Source of the DNA: Bacteroidales bacterium
Lineage (GTDB): Bacteria > Bacteroidota > Bacteroidia > Bacteroidales > UBA932
Assembly: GCA_017548985.1 (NCBI GenBank)
Contig: JAFYYW010000024.1
Location: forward strand, 1 to 56,993
Direction of reading: 5' to 3'
DNA length: 56,993 nucleotides
Shown: positions 40,188 through 50,900 of the stretch, piece by piece
How positions within the stretch are numbered: the stretch's first letter is position 1
How the letters are laid out: the number at the start of each line of letters is the position of its first letter
Translations under genes and position numbers: made by a program
The notes under the pieces: model-generated
Told to the model about the DNA's origin: nothing
What the model saw: the letters and a program-made list of their open reading frames with translations, nothing else
Database searches by the model: none

Positions 40188-43100
40188 TTATTCAACACCG
40201 TAACCCTTCAAATATATGGTGTATGAGTTCTCATTCCTTGCGTCTGTGGTGAAATTCAACGTGGTGAAATCCCATGTCAGGTCGTCATCAATCACAAGGT
40301 TGGGATCATAGACCGGAGTATAAGAGATTGTCAAAGTCTTTGACGCGCCCGGTTCAATAGTGGCCGATGTCCAGCTGGGAGAGAAACGCTTTGTCGTCGA
40401 GACATTTGAAATAGTTAGGGTGCCCTTACCTATATTCTTGATAGTCAAGTTCTGACAGGCCGTAGTTCCTATCTTTGTGCCAACGAATGACAGGCTGCCG
40501 GTGCTGAAGTAGATCATGGGTTGGGCAACATCGTCCTCCACGGCTCTGACATTCAAGCCTATGTATCTTTGTCGAGAACTATACCAAGGTTTGTTGGAAC
40601 GGATCTCCCAAGTGGTCGCGTAAGATTCCTCGTGATTAAGGTCAGATGTCCAATAATAACCGACTTCATTAACCTCCTTGTTGGAGTATTCTATGCTGCC
40701 GCCAGCGGGTAGGAAGATTGAGTTGCCTGTGATTTTGCTCGTGACCAGATAACCGTTGACTCCGTTCTCTTGCGTCCAAACCCAGTCGGAATTCTTCTTC
40801 AACTCTTCCCACTCTCTCCTGGTAGGGGTGCGGGCCAATCCTTTAAGTTTCGCCTGGGCATAGTCATCCTCATATGCAAGCATCTTCAAAGGATTGGAAA
40901 AGCCCTGATAACCATAAGGTTCCGGTGAAGTGCAATACTTGGTTATGTAACCGCTGCCAGAGAATACCGCTTCCCCGACATACCATTTGTAATTGTTATA
41001 CAGGTACTGGGTCTTCGTGGAGACTTCTCCCCATGCGACATAATGTCCGTAATCTTCCGGTCTTGACGCTCCCACGTTCTTTGAGGCCCATTTGACACTC
41101 ACTCCCATATCCACGAAGGTCTCGGTAGATATAGTAGGCTTACCGACGCCAGAGACATCAATCTCAGCTGTCTCATTCTCCGCGTCAGTATGGATAACTA
41201 CCGTCCCGGAATATGATTTCGCCAAGGTGGGAGTGAAGAACACGTTCACGGTCGTGTTGTAACCGGCGGAAACAGATGACACATTGCATGTTGCGGAGAA
41301 TCCATCCGGGCAGTCTATGCTCAGGATTCTCATTGAGGCCTCGCCTGAATTCTTTATCCTCACAGAAAGGGATCCGGAGGTGCCGATGTTAACGTTCCCG
41401 AAATCGAGAGTCTGGCCTGACGTGATCTCGATATATCCCTGGGCCTCAGCTCCGGTTCCGGAAAGCGGAATAACCAGGTCTCCATTGGAGGCGTTGGATT
41501 TAATGACAATCTGCCCGTTGTAAGCCTTGGTCTGGGTGGGAGCGAAATATGCGGAGAAGGTCTTGCTCGCGCCGGCTGCCAATCCGAGTGAGTTGCCTTC
41601 CGCCCAGGTTTGGTCAACTATAAATCCATCAGTAGCTTCCATGGAATAAATAGTCACTGCCTTTGTGCCTGTGTTCGTGACAGTGAAGTTCTTGTGCGTC
41701 CTGTTACCAACGGTTTGCATGCCGAATGAAAGACTCGATGGGGAGGCTGTCAGAACCTTTGAGGTCGCTTTTATGCCGGCTCCTGAGATATTCAGTGTGC
41801 TTGTGCCCTGGGTCGCGTTGGTGGCATTTGACTTGATGGATATTGTCGCGCCGTAGCTTTTGACCGCCTCAGGTGAGAAAGTGACGCTGAATGACTTGGA
41901 CTTGCTTGCCGCTATCGTGCAGGCGTCGCTTGGCGTGATGGAGTAATAACTGGGATTCTGCGTGTTGTCGGTAGCCGTGATCTTGATGGAGGAGATATTC
42001 AAGGCTGTGGTTCCTGTGTTTGTGACAGTGAATGACTTGGTGGAACTTTCGCCGACTTCCACATCACCAAATGACAGGGAACTGACGCTGAGATTGATCA
42101 CGGAGTTCTCTGGCTCGGGACTTCCGGTTCCTCTCAGCCTTACAGTCTGCGTCTTGGTGTTGGTGGCGTTGGAGGACACTATTGTCAGTGTCTCCTCGTA
42201 GGTCCTTTGCTCAATAGGCTGGAAGGATACGGTGATAGTCTTTGAGGCTCCAGCCGCAATCGATCCTCCCGATGTCCATCCCGAGAGGGTGAACAGGGCA
42301 CCGTAATTGCTCGTCTTTGTTATGCTTGAAATATTCAGGGTTCCTGTTCCGGAGTTTGTGATCGTGATGGTTTTGGATTCCTGAGAGAAACAAGCCTGAT
42401 CCCCGAAATTCAGGTCTGTAGTCGAGACGCTGAGTTTCGGTTCGGGTTTAGCGGTGCCGGTTCCGGAGAGTAAGATGACCTTGCTCGTACCGTTGCTCGC
42501 GTCTGACTCGATAATAAGGTCTCCGCTATAGGATTTGGCGCTTGTGGGTGCGAATGTAATTGTCAAGGGTTCAGAGCCATTCGCGGCTATGGTTTTAGAC
42601 GACCAGCTGGCGGTGAATCCGGAAGGACATGTTATCTTCTTGACTGTGAGAGCTTTTGTGCCGGTGTTTGATACTGTGACAGTCTGGGTGCCGGTCTCTC
42701 CGACCATGACATTGGAGAAGGTCAGGTTAGTTGAGGAGAACTTGATGACTGGTTTTTCCTCATCTTCTCCCGTGTTGGGGTCGACGATTCCCTTTCCGGT
42801 GAGAGTTAGGTACTTGGTGCCGTTCGTGGCATTAGACGAGATTTGCAGTCTGGCATTGAAGTCGGCGACTTTGTTAGGGGAGAACACCACGGAGAGTGTC
42901 TCGCGTCCGTTAGGGGCGATGGTCTTCTCTCTCCAGCTTACGGAGAATGGAGCCCCGGGATCGCTTATGGAGACTTTAAGATCCGCCGTGCCTGTGTTTC
43001 TGATGGTGAATGAAAGGGTGGCACTCTCACCTTGCTTCTTGTCTTCGAACTTTAGCTCTGTTTTGGACACCTCTATCGTGGCGGTCTTTTCCACGGCGCT

Positions 43101-45677
43101 AATGCCCTTGCCGCTCAACGAGACCGTTTTGTCACTCCCGGCGTTGGAAGATATCTTGACAGATGAGGTGAAGTCGGCGACTTTATTAGGGGCGAATGTG
43201 ATGGTGACTTTCTGCGAGCCACCGTTGGGCTTGATGGTCCCTGATGTCCAGTCCATTGAATATACGCCGCCGGCTCCGCTAAGGCTCACGGTCAGGTTGG
43301 CGGAACCGGTATTGGTGATGACGAATGACGCTGTGGATTTGGTTCCAACCTTTGTGTCAGCGAATACCAGTGATGACATGTCCACTGAGATCTCGGGCTT
43401 TTTCTCCTGAAGAGTAGTGAATGAGATCAAATCGCCATACTTTGCCGTCCTGGTGTTGTTGGCGTCCACTATAACATATGCTCTGGCGTAATACTTGGTG
43501 CCAGGCTGGAGTGCGGTCAGCTGGACCGTAAAGGAATTGCCGGTACTTGACGAGGTTACTGTCTCGCAACCATTATTGATCCCGACCTTGGGCTGGCTAT
43601 TTGTGGATGAGTACACCACTCCCTTCTCTACGATGGTGGGGGAGTAATTGGACTTTATCGAGACTGATACCTGAGCGGTTCTCTCCGTAACGCCACTCGC
43701 TTGTGAAGTGGTCAGGTCAAGAACTTCCGGTTCCGCGGCCTTGGCGATAGTGAATGGCTCCCCATCACTTTTATATGAGAACGTGTTTTTATTGTCCCTC
43801 TTAACAGCAGTCTCAATGTACCATTTATGTTCCCCTTCCGATAGGTTATGAATAGTCACCGCTCTTTCTGTTTCAGGAGAGTAGGTCTTGTCATCGACAT
43901 GAATGATATACTCACATTCTTCAGGCGTCACACCATTCTTCCAGACCAATGTCACGGAGTTCCGGCTTTCCCAAGGCGTACTTACCAGATCGTATGGACG
44001 AGGATCGACAAGGAAGACTTGATTAAGGGTTGTCTTATTGTTGCTTTTAGCTTTGAAAGGCCAATTGAAGTCTATGGAAAGATATGCTTTGGTATCGGAA
44101 AAACTCAGGCCGGAAGTCAATGATTCCATGACATTGTTCATCATCATTCTTGCCGAGCCCATCCAAACCTCTCCTTCATATCCATAATATACCGAAGCTC
44201 CTCTGGATCGGAAGAAATCGCTGAAATCATCTAACTCAAAAGAATGGCAGGCGCTTGCCAAAACTATCGAATTTGGAAAAGAAACACCGGCCGGGGTTGT
44301 CTCAACAAACCAATCTTTTCCGACACTTAGTCCATAAGTGCCTCTATCAGTTATATATCTCTTCAGATGCTGTTTCTCTTTTTCGCTGAACTTGTCGAGG
44401 AAAGAAAGATCGTCAACCACTCCGACACTGTAGACAAGATAAGGATCCAGGTTACTGCTCCAATCCTCAAGTTGGAAATCAAATGCGTAAGTACTCCATA
44501 GTCCACCGTGTGTGGCGATGATAATTAAGTCGAACTTTGCGAGGTACTCTCCATAGAAATGTCCGATATTTACTTCTTTATCGTGGAAATAAATGATATT
44601 CTCATCTTTATATCCGATTTTCTTCAGCCTTTTTCTAATGGAATTCTCGCTGATCCTCATACCTCCTCCATCTGTCAATGGAGATTGGAACGGTGAAAGG
44701 ATAAGAGCCTTTTTTTCCGGGCCATTTGGGGAAACTCTCATTGGATTATCAGACAGGGAACTCCTTGTTAATATGGCGGACATTTCGTCTTCTATATCCT
44801 CATTTGTGATATCATTCCGCTCGTCATATTCGAGGATGACGGGAAGAATAGTTGAGTCCCTTTGGATAGCGTAAAGGATTTTTCCGGACTCATCCGGAAC
44901 TACCTTGACAATTTCGGCTAAAGAAGAGAACTTATCGGCGAGTCCTTCTGTGTCCCAGCCGGAAACAGGGTCTTTGGAGATATCATGGAGAATCTCTTGG
45001 GCTTGTTTGGAGATTTCCATCGTCATCTGGAATGAATCCGTCAGTTCCTTGTCTGTCCGAGGCTTACGCGTCGTGGCGAGCTGCTCGACTTTGATAATCT
45101 GCTTCAGATTGCCGGCGGTGACGGTGATGGTGGCCTCTCGGGGCTCCTTGCCAGTGTTCTCGGCGATTGAGAACTGGATTTCTTTTTTGCTGAGGCCTCG
45201 TGTCCCAAGGCTCTTGATCCAGTTTCCTCCGTCCACGGAGACATTGAAGTCCACGTTTGTTGAGACCGGCAGGCTGAAAGTCTGCGCTTCGTAGAATAAG
45301 CTATATTCATTGCTCCCCGGGATTATGACATCCTGTTGGGCCTGTATGACCGTCACGGTCTGGGACACGCCACTCTCGGCGTTGGAGAAGATGATGCTTC
45401 CTGTCCTGCTGTCATATCCTTCATTGAAATCGACTTTGAAACCATAAGTCCCACTTCCTCCGTCTGACGCTCCGTCCTGGGTGATCCATCCGCCTTGTAT
45501 GCTGACGTTCAGTTTCACGTTTGTGGTGACGCTCACACTGATGTATCCACCTCTGGCGTCCAGGTTGAACTCGTTCCGGGACACCGAGAGCTCCGGCTCA
45601 GGGGTTTTCTGGCAAGCGATGAAACTCAATACAGCCGCGGCGATAGCGAGAATAACCGATAATCTTACAGGTCGCAT
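40188..45677 (-). CDS. Giant lipoprotein: BACON, caspase-like domain, ASH repeats, FISUMP-like domain
   Basis: 1829 residues with lipobox FIAC (Cys 21). In order: two BACON-type domains (about 27-115 and 118-200); a helical linker; a caspase-like cysteine-peptidase domain (about 320-560) with the dyad H390 (LIIIATHGG) and C477 (IVLASACHSFE). Then come two Fn3-like domains (about 562-756); seven ASH-type Ig domains (761-1513); a FISUMP-like domain (about 1520-1715, VDMGVSVKWASKNVG); and an eighth ASH domain (1719-1829). The catalytic part resembles gingipain/clostripain/CHAT folds; which one is unclear. It starts 38 nt behind pbpC on the same strand, so it may be co-transcribed with the macroglobulin-PBP1C pair. 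The peptidase region is AT-richer than its neighbours. Confidence 0.82.
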   Translation of the reverse strand: MRPVRLSVILAIAAAVLSFIACQKTPEPELSVSRNEFNLDARGGYISVSVTTNVKLNVSIQGGWITQDGASDGGSGTYGFKVDFNEGYDSRTGSIIFSNAESGVSQTVTVIQAQQDVIIPGSNEYSLFYEAQTFSLPVSTNVDFNVSVDGGNWIKSLGTRGLSKKEIQFSIAENTGKEPREATITVTAGNLKQIIKVEQLATTRKPRTDKELTDSFQMTMEISKQAQEILHDISKDPVSGWDTEGLADKFSSLAEIVKVVPDESGKILYAIQRDSTILPVILEYDERNDITNEDIEDEMSAILTRSSLSDNPMRVSPNGPEKKALILSPFQSPLTDGGGMRISENSIRKRLKKIGYKDENIIYFHDKEVNIGHFYGEYLAKFDLIIIATHGGLWSTYAFDFQLEDWSSNLDPYLVYSVGVVDDLSFLDKFSEKEKQHLKRYITDRGTYGLSVGKDWFVETTPAGVSFPNSIVLASACHSFELDDFSDFFRSRGASVYYGYEGEVWMGSARMMMNNVMESLTSGLSFSDTKAYLSIDFNWPFKAKSNNKTTLNQVFLVDPRPYDLVSTPWESRNSVTLVWKNGVTPEECEYIIHVDDKTYSPETERAVTIHNLSEGEHKWYIETAVKRDNKNTFSYKSDGEPFTIAKAAEPEVLDLTTSQASGVTERTAQVSVSIKSNYSPTIVEKGVVYSSTNSQPKVGINNGCETVTSSSTGNSFTVQLTALQPGTKYYARAYVIVDANNTRTAKYGDLISFTTLQEKKPEISVDMSSLVFADTKVGTKSTASFVITNTGSANLTVSLSGAGGVYSMDWTSGTIKPNGGSQKVTITFAPNKVADFTSSVKISSNAGSDKTVSLSGKGISAVEKTATIEVSKTELKFEDKKQGESATLSFTIRNTGTADLKVSISDPGAPFSVSWREKTIAPNGRETLSVVFSPNKVADFNARLQISSNATNGTKYLTLTGKGIVDPNTGEDEEKPVIKFSSTNLTFSNVMVGETGTQTVTVSNTGTKALTVKKITCPSGFTASWSSKTIAANGSEPLTITFAPTSAKSYSGDLIIESDASNGTSKVILLSGTGTAKPEPKLSVSTTDLNFGDQACFSQESKTITITNSGTGTLNISSITKTSNYGALFTLSGWTSGGSIAAGASKTITVSFQPIEQRTYEETLTIVSSNATNTKTQTVRLRGTGSPEPENSVINLSVSSLSFGDVEVGESSTKSFTVTNTGTTALNISSIKITATDNTQNPSYYSITPSDACTIAASKSKSFSVTFSPEAVKSYGATISIKSNATNATQGTSTLNISGAGIKATSKVLTASPSSLSFGMQTVGNRTHKNFTVTNTGTKAVTIYSMEATDGFIVDQTWAEGNSLGLAAGASKTFSAYFAPTQTKAYNGQIVIKSNASNGDLVIPLSGTGAEAQGYIEITSGQTLDFGNVNIGTSGSLSVRIKNSGEASMRILSIDCPDGFSATCNVSSVSAGYNTTVNVFFTPTLAKSYSGTVVIHTDAENETAEIDVSGVGKPTISTETFVDMGVSVKWASKNVGASRPEDYGHYVAWGEVSTKTQYLYNNYKWYVGEAVFSGSGYITKYCTSPEPYGYQGFSNPLKMLAYEDDYAQAKLKGLARTPTRREWEELKKNSDWVWTQENGVNGYLVTSKITGNSIFLPAGGSIEYSNKEVNEVGYYWTSDLNHEESYATTWEIRSNKPWYSSRQRYIGLNVRAVEDDVAQPMIYFSTGSLSFVGTKIGTTACQNLTIKNIGKGTLTISNVSTTKRFSPSWTSATIEPGASKTLTISYTPVYDPNLVIDDDLTWDFTTLNFTTDARNENSYTIYLKGYGVE
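41139..43397 (-). repeat. Seven tandem ASH-domain coding repeats
   Basis: Residues 761-1513 of the giant lipoprotein consist of seven units of about 100-113 residues. Each has the pattern LxFxxxxVGxxxxxxFTVTNTG, then a hydrophobic strand, then ITFAPxxxxxYxxxIxIxSNA and a closing LSGTG. Units differ strongly in sequence, so this is an old duplication series rather than an unstable DNA repeat. An eighth unit lies at the C-terminus, after the FISUMP-like domain. Confidence 0.85.
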
Positions 45678-45715
45678 TCCAAATAAGTTTTGAGCAAATT
45701 AAAAGTATTTAGCCA

Positions 45716-47995
45716 TCATTCCAAATATCCCGTCTTGTTCTCCGCGATTGTGAACCCAACGGAGTGGGAATTGCCGGCGTCATCCACTACGGTTACGGAG
45801 TGTCTGCCGGGGGCGGGGGTTAGCCTCATCTGGTGGATGAACCTTGTCTGCCCCATATATTCATTGTCCAGATGCCAGAACACGGTGCAGTCTGGCGATC
45901 TGTGGGCAAGGTTGAATGTCACTCCGGCGATGCTGCCGTCCAACTGCCTCGGGATGTAAATGATAGCACCGCCTTCCGGGTAGATGAATTCCATAGGGGC
46001 GTAGTCCTCCTTATTGGCAGGGATGTAAGGATCGTATTCCGGATGGTGCTGCCGGTAGTACCATTCCATTGAGGGAGGAAGGATAAAGGTCTTGATGCCG
46101 TCCAATGTCTTGTGGTAAGGGCAAGGTTCCGTCCTGACGGCCTTTTGCGGAAGCATCAGAGTGTCAATGCGTTCGCAACTTGGCCCGGCAAGATGACCGG
46201 ACACGTGGCAGACTTCCATCTGAATATATTCCCCGGGAGCCGGCTCCTTGAACCACCCTCCCGCGGCGTAAGCGTTTTCCTCTTCCTTTACGGGAAGCAT
46301 GTTGAATATGTCGAACATCACCGGACCGGCCGTCCTGGCACCGGTCAGGCCGGGGACTCCCTGTCCCTGCGCGTTTCCTGCCCAGACGCCGACAGCGTAG
46401 TCAGAAGTCACTCCGACGGCCCAGGCGTCACGGAAACCGTAACTTGTACCGGTCTTCCAGGCCACCTTCTTCAGCGAGCCGACCAGCCTCCAGTCCATCT
46501 CGTCCGGGCGGTTGACTTCCTTCAGAGCCTCGAAAGTGTGCCAGAGAGCGCATTTGTCGGTGAGAGGGAACCCGTTCAGCCTGTCGCCTTTACGTGTGGT
46601 CTCACGACTTGTCGCCTGATAAGACGCGGACATCTTCGAATACATTGAGGTGATGTCCAGAAGAGTCGCCTCGCCACCTCCGAGGATAAGTGAGAGCCCA
46701 TAGTGGGACGCGCTCTTTGTCAAGGTTGTGAGCCCGGCTTTCCTCAATATGTCCAGAAACTTAGGCACTCCGAATCTGCGGAGCATGTGGACGGAAGGGA
46801 CATTGAGCGAGCGGGCGAGCGCCTCAGAGGCCGGGACAGCCCCGGCGAACTCCCGGTTGAAATTCTGGGGGGAAAAGCCGTTGAGGTTGACCGGAACATC
46901 CGGGAGGAGGGTATTCGGGAGAATCTCCCCATCTTGCAGAAGGGAACAGTAAAGGATTGGTTTCAAGATACTTCCCGTGCTCCTGGGAGAGCGGGCGATG
47001 TCCACATCGGATCCGGGTCTCTTCCGGTCGGGGTCAGCGTTGCCGACATATGCCAGAACCTCTCCTGTCCGTACATCTATCACCACAGCGGCCAAGTCGT
47101 TTATTCCGGTGATCGAGAACTCGTCGTTCCATTGGTCCGTGACTTCCTGGACCTGCCTCTGGAGATGGATGTCGATCGTTGTCCGTACCCTTTGTCCCCT
47201 GGAAGACTTGGTATAGTACTCGACAAGGTGGCGGGCGTCTTTCGGTAGGGCCACTGGCTCTATCGGAAGCGGCTCATCAAGAGCGAGTTCGAGGTCCAGG
47301 TCGTCGAGTTTGCCTCGCTTGTGAAGATCCCTGAGCAAGCGATTCCTTTTTTCCAGCAGTCTCTCCCTGTTTTTCCCGGGGTGAATGTCCGCTGGAGCGT
47401 TGGGCAGCACTGCAAGCGTGGCCGCCTCTCCCCAGGACAGTTCTTCCGGGGGGCGTCCGAAATATCTCCATGAAGCCGCCTCCAAGCCGACCACATTGCC
47501 TCCGAATGGGGCGTGTGAGGCGTACAGGGCAAGGATTTTTCTCTTGGAATATCTCAGCTCAAGCCTGGTGGCCAGGACTGACTCTATGATTTTCTGCCAC
47601 AGGGTTCTTTCCTTGCCTCTGGAAATCCTGATGACCTGCATTGTGATCGTACTGCCGCCACTGGTGACTTTGCCGGCCTTGATATTCCCGATGGCCGCCC
47701 TAACTATCGACACCGGATTAACTCCGGGATGGTACGGGAACCACCTGTCCTCGAACTCGATGATGGCCGCCTTGAACTTTTCGGGGACGTTGTCTGAGGG
47801 AGGGAACCTCCATTGGGCGTCGGCGGCAATCCTCGCCCCCAGCAGTTCACCGTTCCTGTCCTCAATGACGGTTGAATAGCTTGTACCCTTGAACAGATCC
47901 TTTGGAAGGCACAGGAGGTAGGCAATCAAGATGGCGGCGACCAAAATGATTATTGGTCGCCGCACATTCTTTAACCGGACCTTCCGGGCCTTCAT
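45716..47995 (-). CDS. pbpC: Penicillin-binding protein 1C
   Basis: The 759-residue protein has an N-terminal transmembrane anchor. A glycosyltransferase domain (GT51) follows with EDRWFPYHPGVNP, SGGSTITMQVIR and GWGEAATLA-like SWGEAATLAVLPNAP. The transpeptidase domain has S-I-L-K (RSTGSILKP), S-L-N (ARSLNVPSV) and KTGTS. The C-terminal extension (from about VCHVSGHLAGPSC) is the PBP1C-specific domain. It polymerises peptidoglycan. The start codon follows the stop of the macroglobulin gene with no gap, as in the known yfhM-pbpC pair. Confidence 0.96.
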   Translation of the reverse strand: MKARKVRLKNVRRPIIILVAAILIAYLLCLPKDLFKGTSYSTVIEDRNGELLGARIAADAQWRFPPSDNVPEKFKAAIIEFEDRWFPYHPGVNPVSIVRAAIGNIKAGKVTSGGSTITMQVIRISRGKERTLWQKIIESVLATRLELRYSKRKILALYASHAPFGGNVVGLEAASWRYFGRPPEELSWGEAATLAVLPNAPADIHPGKNRERLLEKRNRLLRDLHKRGKLDDLDLELALDEPLPIEPVALPKDARHLVEYYTKSSRGQRVRTTIDIHLQRQVQEVTDQWNDEFSITGINDLAAVVIDVRTGEVLAYVGNADPDRKRPGSDVDIARSPRSTGSILKPILYCSLLQDGEILPNTLLPDVPVNLNGFSPQNFNREFAGAVPASEALARSLNVPSVHMLRRFGVPKFLDILRKAGLTTLTKSASHYGLSLILGGGEATLLDITSMYSKMSASYQATSRETTRKGDRLNGFPLTDKCALWHTFEALKEVNRPDEMDWRLVGSLKKVAWKTGTSYGFRDAWAVGVTSDYAVGVWAGNAQGQGVPGLTGARTAGPVMFDIFNMLPVKEEENAYAAGGWFKEPAPGEYIQMEVCHVSGHLAGPSCERIDTLMLPQKAVRTEPCPYHKTLDGIKTFILPPSMEWYYRQHHPEYDPYIPANKEDYAPMEFIYPEGGAIIYIPRQLDGSIAGVTFNLAHRSPDCTVFWHLDNEYMGQTRFIHQMRLTPAPGRHSVTVVDDAGNSHSVGFTIAENKTGYLE

Positions 47996-50900
47996 TTATT
48001 CAGCTGTGACCTTCGCTGTGCCGGAGGCTGAGTTGGCGCTGATGTGGGCGTCATAGAGAGCCTCGCACTTGACGGAAGGAAGGGTGAACTCACCTTCGTA
48101 GGCGGCGTGCATCTTGACCTTGAAGGTCTTGCTCTTACCTCTCGAGAGGTCAAAGTACCAGATAACCCTGTCGTCGCGGATGTCACGGTAGGAATATGAG
48201 GAATTGGACGGTCCTGAACCGAACAGGCGGTCGTTGAAGATCTCCCATCCTGAAGGCACCACCTCGGTGAGAGCGAGGTTGGTGTAATCCCTCATGGCGC
48301 TTGTGTTGCCGACCGTGATTGTGACAACGAAGTCAGTTCCCTGAGGTATCTCGTTGGGATTTAGCACCTTGCCACTTGATGAGGTGTAGGTGACCGTCAT
48401 GTTCAGACCATTGTTCCTGGCCTCGTTCTTTACACCGAACTCAGGCACGGTAGAAGTGATCAAGGTGGCGTAAATGATTCCATCTGATGTGTTCTTCACG
48501 TCTGCTCCTCCAGCCTGGGTGTCGAGGGTGAGCCCGGCCACAGACTTGGCTGTCTTGACAGGTGTCATCTTGCCGGATTGTGTGACTTCGGCGGTGAGGT
48601 TGCCGGTGTTGATCTTTCCGGCGAGACTGGACATGGCCTTGGTGGCGAAGGCTGTCTCCTGAGTCATATACCATCCTCCGGACATAGCCTTGGCGATTTC
48701 CTGAGCCACATCCAGAGCGGACGGAATGTCGTCGATGAGCACGCTGGTCTCAAGGGCGACCGCCTTGTCACGGGTGGATGAACCGAAGGTCCTGCCGGAC
48801 TCGGTATATTCGGCGAAGTCAGTCTTGAGGTTGGCTACCATCTCTTTGGCGATGTTCTTTTTACCAGCCACTGCGTAGGCCGCCGCGAGCATCCATCCTG
48901 CCTGTTGTGAGAGGTTCTCGCTCTCCTTCAGGCGGTTCATCGCTCCGTTCTCGGGCTCACCCTTCAGAGCGAGGGTGTATAGCCTGTAGGCCTGCTCGAA
49001 GTCCCAGAGAGGATAATCAGGATTTGCCCTATAGTCCTGCACGGCCTTCTTCTGGTACCTTGCCCAGCTGGCCAGAACGCCCTTGCTGACGCTGAATCCG
49101 TTCTGGGAGGCCAGGATCATGAACTGACCGGCCATCGAGCTTACCCAGCTATTAGCGTCGGGTGAACCCGGCCAGTAAGCGAATCCTCCGCTACCGAGCT
49201 GTCTCTGGTAAAGCTGCTGGAGAATCTCAGGGACGAGTTTCTCAGCTTCTTGTCTCTTCTCATCCGGCAGCATGTCTTTGATGGAAATGAGACTGATACC
49301 GCGTGAGGAGAGCTGCTCGCTGCAATCATAGGAGTAATCCTTTATGAACTTGTATATACCCTCATAATCAACTGAAGGGAAGCTGGCAATCTCAAGGGAG
49401 GCCCATTGCTCGGGACCGGCGGCGAACGGTGAGAAGCCGAAGTGCTTGCTCTCACCCTTGCCGATAGCGGACCGGGTAATGTTGACTGTGGCAGGGTTGG
49501 GGTTCCTTACCATAATCTCTATTGTGTCCCCGGCCTTGTGACCGTTACCGTCGGCGGTCACAGTTACCTTGGCGACACCTTCTCCGGTAGCCTCGAGGGC
49601 GAATTTCACAAGCTTGTCGCCAGGTTTGTCGAAGCTGACGGAGGTCTTGTCGGACCCTGTGATCTTCAGAGGTCCCTCGACCTTTACGCTGACATTAGCG
49701 TTCTTGACACCATCCTCAAGCGCGAACACATTGACAGGCAGGGTAACCTTCTCACCTGTGCCGATAACCCTCGGCAGGGTAGGCAGCACCATGAGAGGAG
49801 ACCTGACCGGCACCGTCTTCTCGGCGTTGCCGTACTGGGCTCCGTGCGCGGCTATAAGCATGACCCTGACACTACCGACATACATCGGAAGGGTGATCTT
49901 ATGAGTCGCTGATCCGTTCTGCAGGGTGAACGGGCCGATGAACTTCACGACCGCGTTGAAGCGGTTGTCTTTCTTCGCTCCCATATTCACACTCTCGTCA
50001 CCACCGATGCTGAACATCGGGGAGAACCTTCCGCTATAGGCTCCGATGACATAGTCATAAAGATCCCATGTGCTCACTCCGAGCGCCTCCCTGGCATACA
50101 TGGCTGACCAAGGATCAGGAGTCTTGAATCCGGTCAGATCCAGCAGACCCTCGTCCACGATCGCCAATGTGTAAGTCATCGGCTTGCCGGAGCTTTCCTT
50201 GACCTTGACCTTGAATTCCTCCTCAGGCCTAAGGACATCGGGCATCTCGATCTCAGGCGCCAGATGTGAGTTCTTGTCATTGACAAGGATCGGTTGGACG
50301 CCGTAAAGCCTGATCGGGAGATCGTTGTCCGCTCTCTCGTGAGGCTGGAGCAGGGTGATGTGGATGTAGAAATTCGGTGCCATATCAGGAGTCACCTTGA
50401 AGGTGTAGGTCACGTCGCCCTCTCCTGAGGTCTTGACCCATTTCCTTGACAGGACAGCCCTGGAGTTCTCGAGGGAGACCAACGCCTGACCCTTCGCCGC
50501 GGCGGGGATGTAGACTGTGACCGTCTCTCCTACATCATAGGATTCCTTGTCGGTGGAGAAGGAGAGCATGGACAGGGCTTCAGGATCTGATTTAGAGGAC
50601 CTTCCGCGATAGGCGGGCCAATCGACATAGAAGATGTCGCCGGCGAGGTGACCGCTGTTGGTGTCTTTGACTATGACGAGATAGCGACCCCATTCCGGAT
50701 AATCAACCCTGAACGGGATAGAGCTGCCGTTCTTCGCTGATCTCATCGAACCGGAGGAGATCAACTCGGCGGAAGAACTGTTGACATATGAGTCAAGGCT
50801 CTCGTTGCGGCTTTCCCACCACCAGCTCCATTTGATCTTGTAGACTGAATATGTGAGGTTGTCACCGGCGATAGAAGCTCCGTCCTTGTCAACCACCACG

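Noticed and set aside
41139..43397. Repeats considered as a CRISPR array
   Set aside because: Repeat period is about 300-340 bp and units diverge strongly; they encode Ig-like domains in one frame.
42535..43410. Long plus-strand reading frame across the ASH repeats
   Set aside because: It is antisense to the giant lipoprotein gene and its protein is a low-complexity mirror of the repeats with no domain, signal or promoter.
46112..47248. Two plus-strand frames of about 180 codons
   Set aside because: Both lie opposite pbpC, whose catalytic motifs are intact on the minus strand.
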